Below are positions 1 through 6,427 of a stretch of DNA of 9,757 nucleotides, in pieces. Each line of letters opens with the position of its first letter. Position 1 is the stretch's first letter. Location: NCBI GenBank assembly GCA_003132125.1, contig PKWT01000194.1, positions 675 to 10,431 on the forward strand, given 5' to 3'. The position numbers were made by a program, and so were the translations under genes. Under the pieces are notes generated by a model. The model ran no database searches, was not told where the DNA came from, and was given only the letters and a program-made list of their open reading frames with translations. Origin of the DNA: Micrococcales bacterium. Lineage in GTDB: Bacteria; Actinomycetota; Actinomycetes; Actinomycetales; Dermatophilaceae.

Positions 1-26
1 TTCCGTTTGCACCGATCGAGGTTCCG
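1..26 (+). repeat. Repeat copy C, 3' end only (cut by window edge)
   Basis: The first 26 bases match the last bases of the two longer repeats at 2411-2629 and 6205-6427. The shared core is CACCGATCGAGGTTCCG here and CACCGATTGAGGTTCCG at copy B. Similarity stops after about base 26. The rest of this copy, which should include the recombinase-tail coding part, would lie upstream of the window. Confidence 0.6.
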
Positions 27-41
27 CTTTCGGGACTGCTC

Positions 42-60
42 AAGGAGGGGATCGGCCGTG
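42..60 (+). promoter_or_regulatory. Strong Shine-Dalgarno with GTG start, no intact gene behind it
   Basis: AAGGAGGGG at 42-50 lies 7 bases before a GTG at 58-60, a textbook actinobacterial start site. The reading frame stays open to 477, but after about 20 codons it runs antisense to a recognisable hydrolase fragment and its protein looks like frame noise. I read it as the start region of a gene whose body was lost at a junction near 115. A short real peptide cannot be excluded. Confidence 0.35.
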
Positions 61-116
61 CCAGACAAGCGGCTGATGCGGACGTCGCGGACTGGTCGTG
101 ATCGGGAGCGGTCCGC

Positions 117-290
117 TCAGTTCGCGTGTGTCGGGGCCGTGTCGAAATGCCTGGCCAGCAGGGCGTCGAGTTGTTCGGGCGCCTCGTCGGGTATCCAGTG
201 GCTGACACCCTCGAGCACCCTGTACGTGTATGGGCCCGCGACGAAACGTGGGGTCAGGGCAGCCCCTTTCGGCCCGATCGCTGTGTCACC
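117..290 (-). pseudogene. C-terminal fragment of an alpha/beta hydrolase
   Basis: Read on the minus strand, about 58 codons from 290 down to a TGA at 117-119 give the typical end of an epoxide-hydrolase-like alpha/beta hydrolase. GDTAIGP carries the usual acid residue, and LEGVSHWIPDEAPEQL carries the catalytic histidine. The family is normally about 280-320 residues. The nucleophile elbow and the whole N-terminal core are missing, and upstream of base 290 the frame no longer looks like the family. The frame is open up to 410, but those residues (Cys/His/Arg-rich) do not fit. This is therefore a truncated remnant with no expected activity, lying opposite to its plus-strand neighbours. The family call rests on recognisable motifs. 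The exact break point is uncertain by about 10 codons. Confidence 0.65.
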
Positions 291-388
291 TTGTCGCTCA
301 CGCCCGCCGGCGAGGCACTGGCCGACGCAGCAGTGGACGTCGCCGTCGCCATGGACGGCGATGCCGATATGTACGTCGATGCGGAAGC

Positions 389-438
389 TGGCCACCCTCT
401 CCCACGCCAAGGTACGGTGGCCAGGTAGAGGGTGGCCA
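389..438. repeat. 12-bp perfect inverted repeat with 26-nt loop
   Basis: TGGCCACCCTCT at 389-400 is exactly the reverse complement of AGAGGGTGGCCA at 427-438, with 26 bases between. It lies between the broken hydrolase and the FUSC gene. It could be a transcription terminator-like hairpin, although no T-run follows on the plus strand. It could also be an operator-like site or a remnant of a mobile-element end. Confidence 0.5.
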
Positions 439-486
439 CCGGGTGCAGGTGAGACGCTGGTGTTGCCCAGTCCTTGACGACCAGTT

Positions 487-495
487 GGGGAGAAG
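487..495 (+). promoter_or_regulatory. Ribosome binding site that decides the FUSC gene start
   Basis: GGGGAGAAG at 487-495 sits 5 bases before a GTG at 501. The frame could also begin at a TTG at 474, but that codon has no comparable site in front of it, so GTG 501 is preferred. Confidence 0.6.
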
Positions 496-500
496 ATCGG

Positions 501-1730
501 GTGTCATCGCGCGGATCCGGCGTCGCCGATCAGATGCGCGCGACGCTGTTCCGGCGTGGACGCAGGCCGGGACTGCGTACGGCGAAGACGACGCTTGCCG
601 CTGTCCTGTCCTTCATCTTGGCCCAGCATCTGGGGACCAGCCCGGCGCCGGTGCTGGCTCCGCTGACAGCACTTCTCGTCGTACAGCTGACGATGTACGA
701 GACAGTGGCCAGCGGTTTGCAGAGAGTCGCCAGCGTCGTGGCCGGAGTGCTTATTGCGGTCGGTGTCGCTTCCTATGTCGGGCTGACCTGGTGGAGTCTG
801 GGGGCGGTCGTGGCTGCGTCGCTGATCATTGGCCGCCTCCTGCGCCTGGGCGCCCATCTGCTCGAAGTCCCGATCTCGGCCATGCTGGTGCTGGCAGTAG
901 GCGGCGCGGAGGGCGCGGCCCTGGACCGGGTCTACGAGACGCTGATCGGAGCCGGCGTCGGTGTCGCCGTCAACGTGGTGATCGCAGCTCCCCTGTACGT
1001 GCAACCGGCTAGTGACGCGCTCGGTGAGCTGGCCGAGCGGATGGCAGCGTTCCTCAAACAGCTCGCCGATCAGCTGGATGCTGGGTGGTCCCGCGAGTCA
1101 GCCGACCGGATGCTGAACGAGGCCCGGCGCCTCGGTGACGACGTTGCGCACGCCGACCGGACGCTGGCTCGCGCCCAAGACAGTGCCAGGTTCAACCCAC
1201 GCATTGCCCAGGCCCGCGAGGCACTACCGCGGCTGCGCACCGGGTTGACGGGGCTCGAGCACACCTACGTCACGATCCGCAACCTGTGCCGTTCCCTCCT
1301 GGACCGGACCTACTTCGTGCCCAGCGAGCAGGCGGAGACTGTGTACGACGCACAGGTCCGCAGTGTGCTCGCGCAGGTGCTGCAGGCTGCGGCGGATGCC
1401 ATCGGGCACGTGTCCGTGGTGACATCCGGCACCGAAGCCCAGGACGCCGCCCGAACGGAGGTCGACCGGCGACTCTGCGAGCTGCACCGTCGCCGCGACC
1501 GGCTTGCCGAGCTCCTGCACGAGGAGTCGCGTGCGGACCGGGCGGTCTGGCAACAGCACGGCGCCCTGCTCACCGACCTCGACCGAATGCGGATCGAGGT
1601 AGAGGCCGCGGTCCGCCCACCCGAGCAGGCGTGGCGACCACCTCCGGTCATCGAGGGTCAACGGCGAGCGTTGCGGCGCATCCTCGCGGCTGTCCGCCAG
1701 CGCGCCGAGCGTCGGCGGCGCCGCTCCTGA
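501..1730 (+). CDS. FUSC-family / aromatic acid exporter-like membrane protein
   Basis: This 409-residue protein has an N-terminal membrane domain and a long soluble C-terminal domain, the layout of the FUSC/ArAE (aromatic acid exporter) superfamily. Hydrophobic segments lie at about residues 29-45, 49-66, 74-93, 96-112, 122-136 and 147-167, so about six helices. The segment SPAPVLAPLTALLVVQLTMYET followed by an R-V-x-x-V-x-A-G-V stretch is the usual signature around helices 2-3. Residues from about 170 to the end are charged and helical, ending in an Arg-rich tail (RRRRRS), which suggests a cytoplasmic domain. Family members are thought to export aromatic acids or other small organic anions; the substrate here is unknown. 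The gene stands alone, with no overlapping neighbour. The frame is intact and the length is normal for the actinobacterial type. Confidence 0.8.
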   Translation: MSSRGSGVADQMRATLFRRGRRPGLRTAKTTLAAVLSFILAQHLGTSPAPVLAPLTALLVVQLTMYETVASGLQRVASVVAGVLIAVGVASYVGLTWWSLGAVVAASLIIGRLLRLGAHLLEVPISAMLVLAVGGAEGAALDRVYETLIGAGVGVAVNVVIAAPLYVQPASDALGELAERMAAFLKQLADQLDAGWSRESADRMLNEARRLGDDVAHADRTLARAQDSARFNPRIAQAREALPRLRTGLTGLEHTYVTIRNLCRSLLDRTYFVPSEQAETVYDAQVRSVLAQVLQAAADAIGHVSVVTSGTEAQDAARTEVDRRLCELHRRRDRLAELLHEESRADRAVWQQHGALLTDLDRMRIEVEAAVRPPEQAWRPPPVIEGQRRALRRILAAVRQRAERRRRRS

Positions 1731-1978
1731 CCCAGCCCGCTGGACCCGTGAGATGGGGCGCCTCGGTCAACGCAGAGCTGGCCGCTGCTGAGGACGTCCT
1801 GAAGGAGGCGCTTCGCGACCGCGCACGCCTCCACTCGGTCATCCCGCCGGCGGGGGGGCCAGGACGTCGACATCGACAACGTGCGAGCGCCGGGGTGGCC
1901 GAGGTGGCTGCCAAGGTGCTCGCCTTCTGTAGGCGGTCGCATCGGAATGCCCAGGGGCACGTACCGTGTTAACGGGTC
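1731..1978. other. 248-bp gap without a convincing gene; possible 74-codon ORF
   Basis: A plus-strand frame from a GTG at 1748 to a TAA at 1970-1972 encodes 74 residues. Its first 30 residues look helical (AELAAAEDVLKEALRDRA) and the rest is Arg-rich and uninformative. There is no good ribosome binding site and I recognise no family. A run of seven G at 1852-1858 interrupts it, so it may also be a frameshifted remnant. It presumably holds the promoter of the zinc-finger gene downstream, but I see no clear -35/-10 pair. Confidence 0.25.
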
Positions 1979-2350
1979 ATGGACAAGGCGAACGCGCACC
2001 GGGCCGCTGCTCCAGCCATGGCCGTGCGGGAGGTACTGGCGACCGAACGGCTCCGGACACTGGCGCTTTGTCAGGCACTTCACAACGACTTCGACTCGAT
2101 CGTCGAGGCTTCGACGTCGTCCAACGCCGATGACGAGCACGACCCGGAGGGTGCCACTGTGGCATTTGAACGGGCACAGGTCGTTGCGCTGCTGGCTCAG
2201 TCCCGATCACGACTGGACGACATCGACCAGGCCGTCCAGCGGTGCGAGCGGGGCAGCTACGGGATCTGCGAGGGCTGTGGCGAGGCGATCCCTGCGGAGC
2301 GACTCGCCGCGCGTCCAGCGGCACGGACCTGCCTTCGCTGCGCTGTTTGA
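1979..2350 (+). CDS. TraR/DksA-family C4 zinc-finger protein
   Basis: This 123-residue protein belongs to the TraR/DksA family of small proteins that bind RNA polymerase at the secondary channel. It has an N-terminal helical part, a typical acidic stretch (SSNADDEHDPEGATVAFERAQ, about 47-67) and a second helix (about 68-90). The family's zinc finger follows, with cysteines at 97, 100, 118 and 121 (CEGCGEAIP...RTCLRCAV). The size matches actinobacterial members, which are shorter than E. coli DksA (151 residues). The classic DksA coiled-coil tip DxxDxA is not evident, so DksA-like transcriptional activity should not be assumed. ATG 1979 has only a weak ribosome binding site. An ATG at 2018 (residue 14) is an alternative and would leave all domains intact. 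The gene ends about 60 bases before repeat copy A. Confidence 0.85.
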   Translation: MDKANAHRAAAPAMAVREVLATERLRTLALCQALHNDFDSIVEASTSSNADDEHDPEGATVAFERAQVVALLAQSRSRLDDIDQAVQRCERGSYGICEGCGEAIPAERLAARPAARTCLRCAV

Positions 2351-2410
2351 ACCTCCCACGGTTGCGCCCCGTCGCCGACCGCGTACCTAACCTCCGTGAT
2401 CAGTACACCT

Positions 2411-2541
2411 TGCGTAGTGCGGGGGAGTACAGCTGCGCTGAGCTCGCCGAGTTGTTCGGCGTCGCCCGCTCTACCGTCTACCGGGCAGTGGAGCGGCAAC
2501 GGCTTCGGGCGGCCGTGGGTGTTGGGAGCACCGATGGTTGA
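2411..2541 (+). pseudogene. Serine-recombinase C-terminal HTH fragment (copy A)
   Basis: The frame starting LRSAGEYS and continuing AELAELFGVARSTVYRAVER ends at TGA 2539-2541. The pattern of a short helix, AELAELFGV, a turn and RSTVYR is the C-terminal helix-turn-helix that follows the catalytic domain in resolvase/invertase-type serine recombinases. Only about 43 residues are present. The catalytic domain with the active-site serine is absent, and upstream codons in this frame overlap the zinc-finger gene and look like noise. There is no start site of its own beyond a TTG at 2410. The HTH consensus is better kept here than in copy B. A different HTH protein tail is possible, but the RSTVYR recognition helix favours recombinase. 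Confidence 0.6.
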
Positions 2542-2556
2542 TGCGTGTTTGTGGTT

Positions 2557-2580
2557 TCCCGCCGGCCTCACCCTGCGGGA
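2557..2580 (+). terminator. Degenerate hairpin in repeat copy A
   Basis: TCCCGC at 2557-2562 pairs with GCGGGA at 2575-2580 across a 12-nt loop. It is the eroded counterpart of the perfect 11-bp hairpin in copy B. It could act as a weak terminator for the zinc-finger gene. There is no T-run. Confidence 0.3.
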
Positions 2581-2629
2581 CAGCAACGCACTACCGGTGT
2601 CGGAGTATCCTTTGGCACGATCGAGGTTC

Positions 2630-2785
2630 GCGCTATGGCGATTGGCGCGTGTTGGCGCGCCGGGAAATGCGGGGGCGTTGGCTACCCGTTCTCACCTGAC
2701 GGGATGCCGTTTCGGGTTCCCGACACGGGCCTTAGGCTGATCTTGGCTTGACGCCCGACGTCCAGTCCTCACCGGAGGCGCCACC
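2630..2785 (+). promoter_or_regulatory. Presumed pyc promoter region and ribosome binding site
   Basis: These 156 bases separate the end of repeat A from pyc. GGAGG at 2774-2778 lies 7 bases before GTG 2786 and fixes the pyc start. A TAGGCT at 2733-2738 fits the actinobacterial TAnnnT -10 pattern, but no good -35 precedes it at 17-18 bases. A short tandem repeat, TTGGCGCG twice with 2 bases between, lies near 2642-2660 and could be a regulator site. The ribosome binding site is firm; the promoter is a guess. Confidence 0.4.
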
Positions 2786-5700
2786 GTGTTTCGCAAGGTT
2801 CTTGTCGCGAACCGTGGTGAGATCGCCGTGCGCGCCTTCCGGGCCGCCACGGAGCTGGGCGCTGCGACCGTCGCTGTTTTTCCCCACGAGGATCGCAAGA
2901 GCGAGCATGTGCTGAAGGCTGACGAGGCCTACGAGATCGGTGTGGTCGGGCATCCGGTCCGCAGTTACCTCGACCCGTCGGAGATCACCAGGGTTGCGCT
3001 CGAGGCTGGAGCGGACGCCGTCTACCCGGGCTACGGCTTCCTGTCTGAGAACCCCCTGCTGGCTGAGGCGTGTGCGGCCGCGGGTATCACGTTCGTTGGC
3101 CCGCCCGCAGACGTCCTGCATCTGACCGGCAACAAGGCACGTGCCATCGCGGCAGCCAAGGCTGCTGGGTTGCCGACGCTGAGGGGCAGCGCACCAAGCG
3201 ATGATGTGGAAACGGTGCTCGCGTCTGCCGAGGAGATCGGGTTCCCGATCTTCGTCAAGGCCGTGGCCGGTGGTGGCGGGCGCGGTATGCGCCGGGTCGA
3301 GCGCCGAGAGGATCTCAAGGACGCGCTACTGGCTGCCATGCGTGAGGCGCAGTCCGCCTTCGGCGAGTCGACGGTGTTCCTGGAGGAGGCCGTGGTTGAC
3401 CCACGCCACATCGAGGTGCAGATCCTGGCCGACGGCGCAGGCAACGTCATCCACCTTTTCGAGCGCGACTGCTCGGTGCAACGCCGGCATCAGAAGGTCG
3501 TCGAGATCGCACCCGCGCCCAACCTTGACCCGTCGCTTCGCGAGCAGATGTGTGCGCATGCTGTGGTCTTCGCCCGGGCGATCGGCTACGTCAACGCCGG
3601 AACTGTGGAGTTTCTGCTGGCACCCGATGGGCGTTACGTCTTTATCGAGATGAACCCTCGCATCCAGGTCGAGCACACCGTGACGGAGGAGGTCACCGAC
3701 GTCGACCTGGTCGCTGCTCAGCTGCGGATCGCTTCAGGCGCAACGCTGCCCGAGCTGGGCCTGACCCAGGACGCAGTCAAGCTGCGTGGTGCCGCCCTGC
3801 AGTGTCGCATCACCACGGAGGACCCGGCCAACGGTTTTCGACCCGACACCGGCCGGATCACTGTCTACCGTTCGGCCGGCGGCGCCGGGGTGCGATTGGA
3901 CGGCGGGACGGTCTTCGTCGGCGCCGAGATCGGTGCCCATTTCGACTCGATGCTGGTCAAGGTGACGTGCCGCGGCGCTGACTTCGACACGGCAGTCCGG
4001 CGCGCTCGCCGAGTGCTCGCCGAGTTCCGCATTCGCGGCGTCTCGACCAACATTCCTTTCTTGCAGTCCCTGCTCGACGAGCCCGACTTCGTCGCCGGCC
4101 GCTTATCGACCTCGTTCATCCAGGAGCATCCCGGGCTGCTCACCTCACGTGTCCCTGCCGACCGCGGTACCAAGTTGTTGACCTACCTGGCGGAGCTGAC
4201 GGTCAACAGGCCCCACGGTCCCAGGCTGGCGATGGTCTCGCCTCGACTCAGGCTGCCAACGATCGACCTCGAGACACCTGCGGCACCGGGTGCGCGCGAC
4301 CTGTTGCTGCGGGTCGGCCCCGACCAATGGGCTCGTGAGCTGAGGGGCCAGACAGCGGTCGGGGTGACGGATACGACGTTCCGCGATGCTCACCAGTCGT
4401 TGCTGGCCACGCGGGTGAGAACCCGCGACCTCATGCATGTCGCCAGCCACGTCTGTCGCCTGACACCGCAGCTGCTCAGCGTCGAAGCCTGGGGTGGCGC
4501 CACCTATGACGTCGCGCTGCGGTTCTTGTCCGAGGACCCGTGGGAGCGGCTGGCGCTGCTGCGTGGCGCCATGCCCAACCTGCCGTTGCAGATGCTGCTG
4601 CGTGGTCGCAATACCGTTGGCTACACGCCGTATCCAACCGAAGTCACCGAAGCGTTCGTCACCGAAGCGGCGAGCACGGGCGTCGACATCTTCCGCATCT
4701 TCGACGCCCTCAACGACGTCGACCAGATGCATCCGGCGATCCAGGCGGTGCGAGCCACTGGCACGGCAGTTGCCGAGGTGGCGCTGTGCTACACCGGCAA
4801 CCTGAATGACCCTGGCGAGAAGCTCTACACCCTGGACTACTACCTCGCGCTGGCCGAGCGAATCGTCGAAGCTGGCGCTCACGTCCTGGCGATCAAGGAC
4901 ATGGCCGGACTGCTCCGCGCACCAGCGGCCGCCACCCTGGTCCGGGCTCTGCGAAGTCGTTTCGATGTGCCGGTGCACCTCCATACGCACGACACCGCCG
5001 GCGGGCAGCTCGCCACGTTGCTATCAGCCATCAACGCCGGCGTCGATGCGGTCGACGTGGCCAGCGCGCCGATGTCCGGAACGACCAGCCAGCCTTCGAT
5101 GTCAGCCCTGATCGCCGCGACCGACGGAACCGAGCGCGAGACCGGCCTGAGCCTGCAGGCAGTGTGCGACCTCGAGCCGTACTGGGAGGGCGTACGCCAG
5201 CTCTACGCACCGTTCGAGTCCGGGCTCCCCTCACCCACCGGCCGGGTCTACACCCACGAGATCCCCGGCGGTCAGCTGTCCAACCTGCGCCAACAGGCAA
5301 TCGCCCTGGGTCTGGGCGACAAGTTCGAGTCGATCGAGGACATGTACGCCGCAGCCAACAAGATCCTGGGCAACATCATCAAGGTGACACCGAGCTCCAA
5401 AGTTGTCGGTGACCTGGCCCTGGCTCTGGTGGGCGCCAACGCTGATCCGGCTGACTTCGAAGAGAATCCGACCAGCTATGACATCCCGGACTCAGTTATT
5501 GGCTTCCTCAACGGCGAGCTCGGCGACCCGCCCGGCGGTTGGCCCGAACCATTCCGCACCAAAGCGCTTCAGGGGCGCGCGACCCGCCCACAGGTCAGGG
5601 ACCTCAACGCTGAGGGCGCCGCAGCGTTGGCTGCCGACCCGCGGAACACGTTGAACCGCCTGTTGTTCCCCGGACCGAGCGAGGATTTCGCCAGGTCTCG

Positions 5701-6211
5701 AGAGTCCTATTCCGACCTGTCAATCCTGGGCACCAGCGACTTCCTTCACGGCCTGGAGGTCGGGACCGAACACGAGGTCGACCTCGAGCCCGGCAAGCGG
5801 CTCCTCCTGGGTGTGCAGTCCGTCAGCGACCCTGACGAACGTGGCCTGCGCACGGTCATGTGTACGGTCAACGGCCAACTACGACCCGTGCAAGTCCGCG
5901 ACAAGTCCATTTCGGTCAACGTGCCGCACGCCGAAAAAGCCGACGCCTCACAACCCGGTCAGATCGCCGCGCCGTTCGCCGGAGTCGTATCCCTCGCGGT
6001 GGAGGTTGGCCAACACATCAACGGGGGAGACGTCGTCGCCACGATCGAGGCGATGAAGATGGAGGCTGCAATTACCACCCCGGTCGGCGGAACGGTCCAG
6101 CGTCAGGCCATCGGCGCACAGCAGCAGGTCGAGGGCGGAGACCTTCTGATCGTCGTCGAAGCAGCCCAAGTTGAATCACCGGCAGGAAGCGCACCTGGTG
6201 GCTTTGCGTAG
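2786..6211 (+). CDS. pyc: Pyruvate carboxylase
   Basis: This enzyme of 1141 residues, the normal length for single-chain pyruvate carboxylase, makes oxaloacetate from pyruvate, bicarbonate and ATP to refill the TCA cycle. The biotin carboxylase domain (about 1-450) starts FRKVLVANRGEIAVRAFRAA. It has the glycine-rich ATP loop GGGGRGMRR (162-170), ERDCSVQRRHQK (226-237) and EMNPRIQVEHTVTE (288-301). The carboxyltransferase domain starts near 525 with DTTFRDAHQS (D529). It keeps EAWGGATYD, GRNTVGY, FRIFDALND, the lysine of AIKDMAGLL (K704, carboxylated in the family) and the metal-binding HTHD (H733, H735). The C-terminal biotinyl domain carries AMKME with the biotinylated lysine K1091. All key residues are present, so it should be active. 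GTG 2786 follows a GGAGG at ideal distance. Its last codons and TAG stop (6209-6211) run into repeat copy B, so the very C-terminus (GGFA) may have been set by that junction. Confidence 0.97.
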   Translation: MFRKVLVANRGEIAVRAFRAATELGAATVAVFPHEDRKSEHVLKADEAYEIGVVGHPVRSYLDPSEITRVALEAGADAVYPGYGFLSENPLLAEACAAAGITFVGPPADVLHLTGNKARAIAAAKAAGLPTLRGSAPSDDVETVLASAEEIGFPIFVKAVAGGGGRGMRRVERREDLKDALLAAMREAQSAFGESTVFLEEAVVDPRHIEVQILADGAGNVIHLFERDCSVQRRHQKVVEIAPAPNLDPSLREQMCAHAVVFARAIGYVNAGTVEFLLAPDGRYVFIEMNPRIQVEHTVTEEVTDVDLVAAQLRIASGATLPELGLTQDAVKLRGAALQCRITTEDPANGFRPDTGRITVYRSAGGAGVRLDGGTVFVGAEIGAHFDSMLVKVTCRGADFDTAVRRARRVLAEFRIRGVSTNIPFLQSLLDEPDFVAGRLSTSFIQEHPGLLTSRVPADRGTKLLTYLAELTVNRPHGPRLAMVSPRLRLPTIDLETPAAPGARDLLLRVGPDQWARELRGQTAVGVTDTTFRDAHQSLLATRVRTRDLMHVASHVCRLTPQLLSVEAWGGATYDVALRFLSEDPWERLALLRGAMPNLPLQMLLRGRNTVGYTPYPTEVTEAFVTEAASTGVDIFRIFDALNDVDQMHPAIQAVRATGTAVAEVALCYTGNLNDPGEKLYTLDYYLALAERIVEAGAHVLAIKDMAGLLRAPAAATLVRALRSRFDVPVHLHTHDTAGGQLATLLSAINAGVDAVDVASAPMSGTTSQPSMSALIAATDGTERETGLSLQAVCDLEPYWEGVRQLYAPFESGLPSPTGRVYTHEIPGGQLSNLRQQAIALGLGDKFESIEDMYAAANKILGNIIKVTPSSKVVGDLALALVGANADPADFEENPTSYDIPDSVIGFLNGELGDPPGGWPEPFRTKALQGRATRPQVRDLNAEGAAALAADPRNTLNRLLFPGPSEDFARSRESYSDLSILGTSDFLHGLEVGTEHEVDLEPGKRLLLGVQSVSDPDERGLRTVMCTVNGQLRPVQVRDKSISVNVPHAEKADASQPGQIAAPFAGVVSLAVEVGQHINGGDVVATIEAMKMEAAITTPVGGTVQRQAIGAQQQVEGGDLLIVVEAAQVESPAGSAPGGFA

Positions 6212-6335
6212 TGCGGGGAAGTACAGCTCCGCTGGGCTCGCCGAGTTGTTCGGCGTCGCCCCCTCCACCGTCTACCGGGCAGTGGAGCGAGAACGGCTTC
6301 GCGCGGCCGTGGGTGGTGGGAACACCGATGGTTGA
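6198..6335 (+). pseudogene. Serine-recombinase C-terminal HTH fragment (copy B)
   Basis: The frame GTG 6198, then ALRSAGKYSSAGLAELFG, VAPSTVYRAVERERLRAA and a short tail, ends at TGA 6333-6335. It is the same recombinase-like HTH tail as in copy A, about 45 residues with no catalytic domain. It overlaps the end of pyc by 14 bases in another frame, so any translation would be by re-initiation from the GTG. Seven of the ten base differences from copy A change an amino acid, including Arg to Pro in the recognition helix (RSTVYR becomes PSTVYR) and Glu to Gly in the first helix. This suggests no selection for protein function. Confidence 0.6.
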
Positions 6336-6427
6336 TGCGTGTTTGTGGTGTCCCGCAGGCCACACCCCTGCGGGACAGCAACCCACCACCGGTGTCGGAG
6401 TCTCCTTTGGCACCGATTGAGGTTCCG
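6205..6427 (+). repeat. Repeat copy B (recombinase-tail repeat, about 221 bp)
   Basis: This is the right flank of the direct repeat around pyc, 3794 bp from copy A start to start and in the same orientation. It begins inside the last codons of pyc (TTTGCGTAG) and runs to GAGGTTCCG, the same end point as copy C at base 26. It has the best-kept hairpin of the family. The sequence after it is unrelated to what follows copies A and C, so both repeat ends look like defined boundaries. Confidence 0.85.
6349..6377 (+). terminator. Perfect 11-bp hairpin in repeat copy B
   Basis: TGTCCCGCAGG (6349-6359) pairs fully with CCTGCGGGACA (6367-6377) across a 7-nt loop. It lies 14 bases after the recombinase-tail stop and 138 bases after the pyc stop. 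It is a likely terminator for pyc, of the T-poor kind common in GC-rich bacteria. A recombination-site role is the alternative. Confidence 0.55.

Larger units (their letters stand above)
2411..2629 (+). repeat. Repeat copy A (recombinase-tail repeat, 219 bp)
   Basis: By hand alignment this segment matches copy B (6205-6425) over about 220 bp. The coding part (131 bp) shows 10 differences and the 3' part has a few more plus two single-base indels, so about 90 percent identity overall. Similarity begins at TGCGTAGTGCGGGG and ends at GAGGTTC. It holds the end of a recombinase-like reading frame, its stop codon, a hairpin and a conserved non-coding tail. It lies in the same orientation as copies B and C and the genes between them, and forms the left flank of a direct repeat around pyc. 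Confidence 0.85.

Noticed and set aside
126..428. Plus-strand frame containing SLTPAGEALADAA, resembling the wing end of a MarR regulator
   Set aside because: Only about a dozen residues fit, the rest is the antisense of the hydrolase fragment, and no helix-turn-helix precedes it.
474..500. Upstream TTG start for the FUSC gene
   Set aside because: GTG 501 has a much better ribosome binding site (GGGGAGAAG), and the extra nine residues add nothing recognisable.
230..1012. Plus-strand open frame (260 codons) overlapping the hydrolase remnant and FUSC gene
   Set aside because: Very Arg-rich protein typical of an alternative frame of the FUSC gene; no start site of its own.
4145..4990. Minus-strand open frame (281 codons) inside pyc
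   Set aside because: It lies fully within the conserved carboxyltransferase coding region, is Gln/Arg-rich and matches no family.
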